Source of the DNA: Paenibacillus aestuarii
GTDB taxonomy: Bacteria > Bacillota > Bacilli > Paenibacillales > NBRC-103111
Reading direction: 5' to 3'
Assembly (NCBI RefSeq): GCF_027789125.1
Contig: NZ_JAQFVF010000092.1
Coordinates: 62,001-126,000, forward strand
DNA: 64,000 nucleotides
The position numbers and the translations under genes were made by a program. This document shows positions 59,900 through 64,000 of the stretch, piece after piece. A model generated the notes under the pieces. It did not search any database. It was not told the DNA's origin and was given only the letters and a program-made list of their open reading frames with translations. The first letter of the stretch is position 1; each line of letters begins with the position of its first letter.

Positions 59900-59928
59900 A
59901 GTTTAATAGGTAACGCTTACATCGTCAA
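59900..59928 (-). promoter_or_regulatory. Promoter with overlapping cre-like site
   Basis: On the minus strand, TTGACG (59928-59923), 17 nt, TAAACT (59905-59900). The spacer contains TGTAAGCGTTACCT (59921-59908), which matches the cre consensus TGWAANCGNTNWCA in all but two positions. CcpA binding there would block transcription on preferred sugars. Confidence 0.55.
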
Positions 59929-60054
59929 TTGTATCGCTTACCTTTCATTTCCACCTCAAAGGGGTTGAAACTGGTTGAAATTTCTTATAAAATATTCTAC
60001 CGTTGGTTAACTTTTAATATAATCTTAACTTTTCTATGATAGGGGGGTATTCAT

Positions 60055-61092
60055 CTGATTCATATCAGCAATTTGGAAAAGGTATATGACAACGTACCTG
60101 GGCGTATACCAGCCATCCAGCAGATCAACCTAGATATCGAACGCGGCGAAATTTTCGGGATCATTGGACATTCCGGCGCAGGGAAGAGCACACTGCTGCG
60201 CTGTGTGAACATGCTGGAGCGGCCTACCTCGGGAACGATTACCATAGACGGAGAGGACATGATAGCCCTCGACTCGCGACAGCTACAGGTGAAACGCCGT
60301 AAGATCGGAATGATCTTTCAACATTTCAATCTGCTTTCCTCCGCGACCGTTGCGGATAATATTGCCTTTCCTCTTAAGCTGGCCGGCATGTCCAAAGCGG
60401 CCATCCGCTCTCGCATTGAAGAACTGCTGGAGCTTGTAGGCCTGACAGACCATGCACGCAAATACCCGAATCAGCTTTCCGGGGGTCAGAAGCAGCGCGT
60501 CGGTATTGCCAGAGCGCTGGCCAACCATCCGGACATCCTGCTTTGCGATGAAGCCACTTCCGCGCTGGATCCGCAGACGACGAGTTCCATCTTGTCGCTT
60601 CTGCTCGACATCAATAAGAAACTGGGCATTACGATTCTGCTCATCACGCACGAAATGCAAGTCATTCGCGCGATTTGTGACCGCGTCGCCGTCATGGAAG
60701 GCGGACATGTCGTAGAAACCGGCAAGGTGCTTGACGTTTTCCTGAAGCCTCAGCACGCCGTGACCAAAGATTTTGTCGGACAAGTCTCCGACTTGAACAC
60801 AGATGCCAAGGCCGGCGAACAGTCTGCAGCACCCGAGGCTTCAGTTTCGCCACGTGGAACCCGCGTGCGCATTACTTACATCGGCAGCAAGACATATGAA
60901 CCGATCCTGTTCCAAACGGTGAAAACAACGAACGTTTCGTTCGCTATCCTGCAAGGGACGATTTCTTCAATGAAAGATGTGCCTTACGGGCAGCTGGTCG
61001 TTGAATTAACCGGCGGAGACGCACAAGAGATTCAAACGGTCATCACCAAGCTGAAACAGGAAGGCATCGATGTGGAGGTGCTTTCATCATGA
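60055..61092 (+). CDS. metN: Methionine ABC transporter ATPase (MetN)
   Basis: A ~345-aa ATPase. The reading frame upstream of TTG 60073 encodes IHISNLEKVYD, the conserved N-terminus of MetN, so initiation must be earlier; CTG 60055 (7 nt after an AGGGGG run) is the best-placed codon, ATT 60058 the alternative. Walker A is GHSGAGKSTLLR, the signature LSGGQKQRVGIARAL, Walker B LLCDEATSALDP. The C-terminal NIL domain (IGSKTYEPILFQTVKTTNVS) senses methionine. The stop overlaps metI by 4 nt. No S-box was found upstream. Confidence 0.9.
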   Translation: MIHISNLEKVYDNVPGRIPAIQQINLDIERGEIFGIIGHSGAGKSTLLRCVNMLERPTSGTITIDGEDMIALDSRQLQVKRRKIGMIFQHFNLLSSATVADNIAFPLKLAGMSKAAIRSRIEELLELVGLTDHARKYPNQLSGGQKQRVGIARALANHPDILLCDEATSALDPQTTSSILSLLLDINKKLGITILLITHEMQVIRAICDRVAVMEGGHVVETGKVLDVFLKPQHAVTKDFVGQVSDLNTDAKAGEQSAAPEASVSPRGTRVRITYIGSKTYEPILFQTVKTTNVSFAILQGTISSMKDVPYGQLVVELTGGDAQEIQTVITKLKQEGIDVEVLSS

Positions 61093-61751
61093 ACATGACA
61101 TGGGACATTAACTGGGCCGAAATCGCCAAAGCGACCGGCGATACACTGGTCATGCTGGGCTGGTCACTTTTGTTTACTGTTATTCTCGGGCTCGCGCTCG
61201 GTATCATTCTTTTCTTAACATCTCGCGGCCAGCTGCTGCAAAACATTGCTTTCTACAGCGTACTTTCGCTGATTGTTAACATCTTACGCTCCGTGCCTTT
61301 CGTCATCTTGATGATTTCGGTATTTCCGATTACGAAAGCACTTGTGCATACCACCATCGGCGTCAAAGGCTCCATTCCGCCTCTGGTCATCGCGGCCGCA
61401 CCGTTCCTGGCTCGGCTGGTCGAGTCCGCACTTCGCGAAATCGAGAGCGGCGTCATTGAGGCGGCGCAGTCGATGGGCGCCACGCCGTGGCAAATCGTGT
61501 GGCGCGTGCTGCTTCCTGAGGCGCGCCCAGGCTTAGTCGCAGCTGTGACGGTAACTGCTGTGACGCTGCTTTCTTACTCCGCCATGTCCGGTGTCGTCGG
61601 CGGCGGCGGGCTTGGCGATCTCGCGCTGCGTTACGGCTACATGCGCTTCCGTACCGATATTATGATTGTGACTGTCATCACCCTTGTCATCCTCGTACAA
61701 TTATTGCAATCTGCGGGTGATCGATTGGTCGCAAGATATAATAAAAAATAA
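61089..61751 (+). CDS. metI: Methionine ABC transporter permease (MetI)
   Basis: A 220-aa permease with five or six membrane segments. The MetI/CbiQ-type EAA loop is AQSMGATPWQIVWRVLLPEA, followed by SAMSGVVGGGGLGDLALRYG. It forms the membrane pore with MetN. The ATG overlaps the metN stop (ATGA), so translation is coupled. It imports D- and L-methionine in known systems. Confidence 0.92.
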   Translation: MNMTWDINWAEIAKATGDTLVMLGWSLLFTVILGLALGIILFLTSRGQLLQNIAFYSVLSLIVNILRSVPFVILMISVFPITKALVHTTIGVKGSIPPLVIAAAPFLARLVESALREIESGVIEAAQSMGATPWQIVWRVLLPEARPGLVAAVTVTAVTLLSYSAMSGVVGGGGLGDLALRYGYMRFRTDIMIVTVITLVILVQLLQSAGDRLVARYNKK

Positions 61752-61771
61752 ATATAGAGGAGAGAACCAAC

Positions 61772-62629
61772 ATGAAAAAACTGGCAGTATCCCTGGTTGC
61801 TTTGTTTCTTATGGTTGCTTTGGCAGCTTGCGGACAAAAACCGGCTGAAAGCCCATCCCCTGCAGCTAGCGCAGCTCCGGCAGCATCCGCTACCCCTGCG
61901 GCAGGCAAAGAAGTCACACTGAAAGTCGGCGCTACCTCCGTTCCGCACGCAGAAATTTTGAACGCGATCAAAGACAAAATGAAAGCACAAGGCGTGAACC
62001 TGGAAGTGATCGAGTTCAACGATTACGTACAACCGAACGTACAAGTGTTCGAGAAACAGCTTGATGCCAACTTCTTCCAACACCAGCCTTACTTGGATCA
62101 ATTCAACAAAGATCAAAACGAGAATCTGGTAAAAGTTACCGGTGTACACATTGAGCCGTTCGGTGCTTATTCGCAAAAAGTTAAATCCGCTGCAGAGCTG
62201 AAAGAAGGCGCAACGGTTGCGATTCCCAACGATCCATCCAATGCTGGACGTGCGCTGGCTTTGTTGGAGAAAAACGGCCTGATCAAATTGAAAGACGGCG
62301 TTGGCATTAAAGGAACTGTCGCTGACATCGTGGAGAACAGCAAAAAGCTGCAAATCAAAGAGCTTGACCCAGCGATGCTGCCGCGCACAATCGGCGAATT
62401 CGACCTGGCGCTGATCAACACGAACTACGCGCTGCAAGCGAACCTGATGCCGACAAAAGACGCATTGTTCATCGAGGACAAAAACTCCCCTTATGTGAAC
62501 ATTCTCGTGTCACGTCCGGATAACAAAGATTCCGAAGCTATGCAAAAGCTGGCCAAAGAACTGAATTCCCCTGACGTGAAGAAATTCATCGAAGATAAAT
62601 ATAAAGGCGCTATCGTGCCTGCATTTTAA
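61772..62629 (+). CDS. metQ: Methionine-binding lipoprotein (MetQ)
   Basis: A 285-aa NLPA-family lipoprotein. The lipobox is LAAC with the lipidated Cys at residue 20, then a low-complexity PSPAASAAPAAS linker of about 20 residues. Core strings are KVGATSVPHAEILNAIKDKM, VFEKQLDANFFQHQPYLDQF and LINTNYALQANLMPTKDALF, all diagnostic of MetQ/NLPA. GAGGAGAG precedes the ATG. The gene ends in a strong terminator. Confidence 0.95.
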   Translation: MKKLAVSLVALFLMVALAACGQKPAESPSPAASAAPAASATPAAGKEVTLKVGATSVPHAEILNAIKDKMKAQGVNLEVIEFNDYVQPNVQVFEKQLDANFFQHQPYLDQFNKDQNENLVKVTGVHIEPFGAYSQKVKSAAELKEGATVAIPNDPSNAGRALALLEKNGLIKLKDGVGIKGTVADIVENSKKLQIKELDPAMLPRTIGEFDLALINTNYALQANLMPTKDALFIEDKNSPYVNILVSRPDNKDSEAMQKLAKELNSPDVKKFIEDKYKGAIVPAF

Positions 62630-62632
62630 TGG

Positions 62633-62680
62633 AAAAAGCTGCCCTCAGTCATCTCGCATGACTGGTGGCAGCTTTTTTTT
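62633..62680 (+). terminator. Terminator of metNIQ
   Basis: Stem AAAAAGCTGCC/GGCAGCTTTTT with an inner stem CAGTCAT/ATGACTG, then eight T. It also adjoins the convergent GH127 gene. Confidence 0.9.
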
Positions 62681-62682
62681 AG

Positions 62683-64000
62683 TTAGTTTTCCCGTACCCA
62701 AACGGTCATCTCACCCTCGCCCCGGTTCGCCCATGCATAGTACGGAATGAATGTCGCTTGGATTGGTTCTTCGTCGTTCTTCACATCTGCTGCGTAAAGC
62801 CGATCTCCCCAAGCTTTCCCTTTGCTGCGCATGGCCGGAACGGATAACGTGCTGATTCCGCCAAGCAATCCGGACTCAAAGCGAACCTGCTCCTCGCCCT
62901 CCGCTCCCAGAAGCACTTGATGCAGATTCGTTCCATTGTCCGCCTCCTCCATGCAATAGACCAGCGGTCCGCGCTGCAAGGCCGCCTTACCGGCCGTATA
63001 CCGCACCTGCGGGTTCGCCCGCATCCGGTTCACCGTCATGGCCAGCTGAAGCTTGACCCGCTCGCCTGACTTCCATTTGCGCTTGATATACGCATAACCA
63101 TCCGCCTCTACCTGCTGAATGTCAACAGGCGCCTCTCCGGCAACAATCGTGATGTCCTTGCACCAATCCGGCAGCCGCAGCGCCAGCGTAAACGCCAACT
63201 CCTCCTGGCCATGTGTAACCTCAAAGCTGACATCGCCTTCCCACGGCAGCTGGGACTGCTGCTTCAGGCTGACCGGCACGCCTTCGATTTCAAAGCACGC
63301 CTCACTGCCGATGTAGAGATGCGCGAACACGGTGCGATCGCGATAGCTGTAAATATAACGCCCCAGCGAAGCAAGCAGCCGCGCAATGTTCGGCGGGCAG
63401 CAGGCGCAGCCGAACCAGCCCTGGCGCACCGTTTTGACGTGCTGGAAATTTTTGTTTTTGTGTGCTCCCAGCGGCCAAACTTCCAATGGGTTCACATAAA
63501 AAAAGCTCCTGCCGTCGCGGGCCATCCCGCCGATTACCGTGTTATAGAGCGCCCGTTCCATCACATCGGCGTACTCGCTCTTCGCTTCCAATTGCAGCAT
63601 CCGCTGCGCGAAAAAGATCAGCCCGATCGAAGCGCAAGTCTCGGCATACGCCGTATCCCCAGGCAGATCATAGTCGAGGGAAAACGCCTCGCCCTGCGCC
63701 ATGGAACCGATCGCTCCCGTGATATACATCCGTTTATGCACGACATTGTTCCAGAGCGTCCTGCACGCTTGCACGAGCCCCTGATCGCCTGTAGCGGCAG
63801 CGACGTCCGCCATGCCTGCGCACATGTAGACGAGCCGAACGGCGTGCCCTTCAGCCGTCTCCTGCTCCCTAACCGGCACGTGCGACTGGAAGTAGGCGAG
63901 ATCGACTCCTTTACCGAACATCGGAAAGTGCGTCTTACCCTGCCGTTGTTCATACTCAAGGGCAAAAAAGTGCGGCTTCTGCCCCCGCTCCTCGAGAAAA
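62683..64000 (-). CDS. GH127-family beta-L-arabinofuranosidase, C-terminal part (cut by window edge)
   Basis: The last ~439 codons of a DUF1680/GH127 protein; the start lies beyond the right edge, since the frame runs to position 64000 with FLEERGQKPHFF. The catalytic region is intact: LPGDTAYAETCASIG contains the Glu-Thr-Cys of the zinc site, and FGCACCPPNIARLLA holds the two adjacent cysteines, one acting as nucleophile in known members. The C-terminal half is the beta-sandwich domains. It should release L-arabinofuranose residues from plant arabinans or glycoproteins. It is convergent with metQ. Confidence 0.92.
   Translation of the reverse strand, partial: FLEERGQKPHFFALEYEQRQGKTHFPMFGKGVDLAYFQSHVPVREQETAEGHAVRLVYMCAGMADVAAATGDQGLVQACRTLWNNVVHKRMYITGAIGSMAQGEAFSLDYDLPGDTAYAETCASIGLIFFAQRMLQLEAKSEYADVMERALYNTVIGGMARDGRSFFYVNPLEVWPLGAHKNKNFQHVKTVRQGWFGCACCPPNIARLLASLGRYIYSYRDRTVFAHLYIGSEACFEIEGVPVSLKQQSQLPWEGDVSFEVTHGQEELAFTLALRLPDWCKDITIVAGEAPVDIQQVEADGYAYIKRKWKSGERVKLQLAMTVNRMRANPQVRYTAGKAALQRGPLVYCMEEADNGTNLHQVLLGAEGEEQVRFESGLLGGISTLSVPAMRSKGKAWGDRLYAADVKNDEEPIQATFIPYYAWANRGEGEMTVWVREN

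Noticed and set aside
59880..60055. SAM riboswitch upstream of metN
   Set aside because: None of the conserved S-box sequences is visible; only AT-rich DNA and a weak TATAAT.

Overview
The window looks like a stretch of chromosome from a spore-forming Bacillota species, most likely Paenibacillus or a close relative. The evidence is a spore photoproduct lyase, two T-box-controlled aminoacyl-tRNA synthetase genes, a GEMM-I c-di-GMP riboswitch, Bacillus-type MntR, YidD, YrzA (DUF2536), FosB and BmrCD homologues, strong GGAGG-type ribosome binding sites, mixed GC content and carbohydrate-active enzymes (CE7 esterase, GH127). No rRNA, tRNA, insertion sequence, prophage or CRISPR array was seen. 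Genus is an inference.

Layout. 0-5.4 kb: mntR (cut by the left edge), splB, then a leftward metal-uptake operon znuA-znuC-znuB-ccdA with a near-consensus promoter, and a small lipoprotein. 5.4-8.1 kb: metG with a Met T-box leader, and yidD. 8.2-12 kb: an ArsR/SRPBCC pair, a DeoR regulator directly upstream of a threonine synthase, and a DsbA/FrnE-type oxidoreductase. 12-22.2 kb: two LtaS-like alkaline-phosphatase-fold membrane enzymes flank a YmaF-like protein, an aldose-1-epimerase-like protein, a CPBP protease, a two-component system and a YitT protein. 22.3-28.9 kb: palindrome-rich intergenic DNA, a Gfo/Idh dehydrogenase plus TIM-barrel isomerase divergent from an AraC regulator, LysE, DinB, FosB and small hypotheticals. 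28.9-32.6 kb: a complete fixABCX operon for a membrane-linked, probably bifurcating electron-transfer flavoprotein, with an 18-bp Rex/Fnr-like palindrome upstream. 32.7-40.9 kb: a methyltransferase, two GNATs, a divergent CoaD, a HAD hydrolase, a c-di-GMP riboswitch feeding a PAS-GGDEF-EAL protein, an MFS transporter and a TSUP transporter. 41-45 kb: panD overlapping an ATP-grasp gene, a second threonine synthase, and two tiny related basic proteins. 45.2-51.7 kb: argS with an Arg T-box, an EamA transporter, a DUF2157/DUF4401/GDYXXLXY membrane protein and an EcsC protein with an internal 36-bp repeat. 51.8-53.2 kb: a 1.45-kb array of REP-like palindromes. 53.3-64 kb: a BmrCD-like heterodimeric ABC exporter, a DUF2536 protein, a CE7 esterase with an unknown 558-aa protein under a cre-like promoter, metNIQ, and a GH127 enzyme cut by the right edge.

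How it works together. Several units sense cell state directly through RNA or DNA elements: uncharged tRNA (metG, argS), c-di-GMP (the GGDEF-EAL gene), probably the NADH or redox state (fixABCX), zinc (znu) and carbon source (the esterase operon). The least explained structures are the REP-like palindrome family, which is dispersed at 22.3, 28.6 and 45.0 kb and amplified at 51.8-53.2 kb, and the paired small proteins at 44.4-44.8 kb. Functions are assigned by motif recognition from memory, with no database search.
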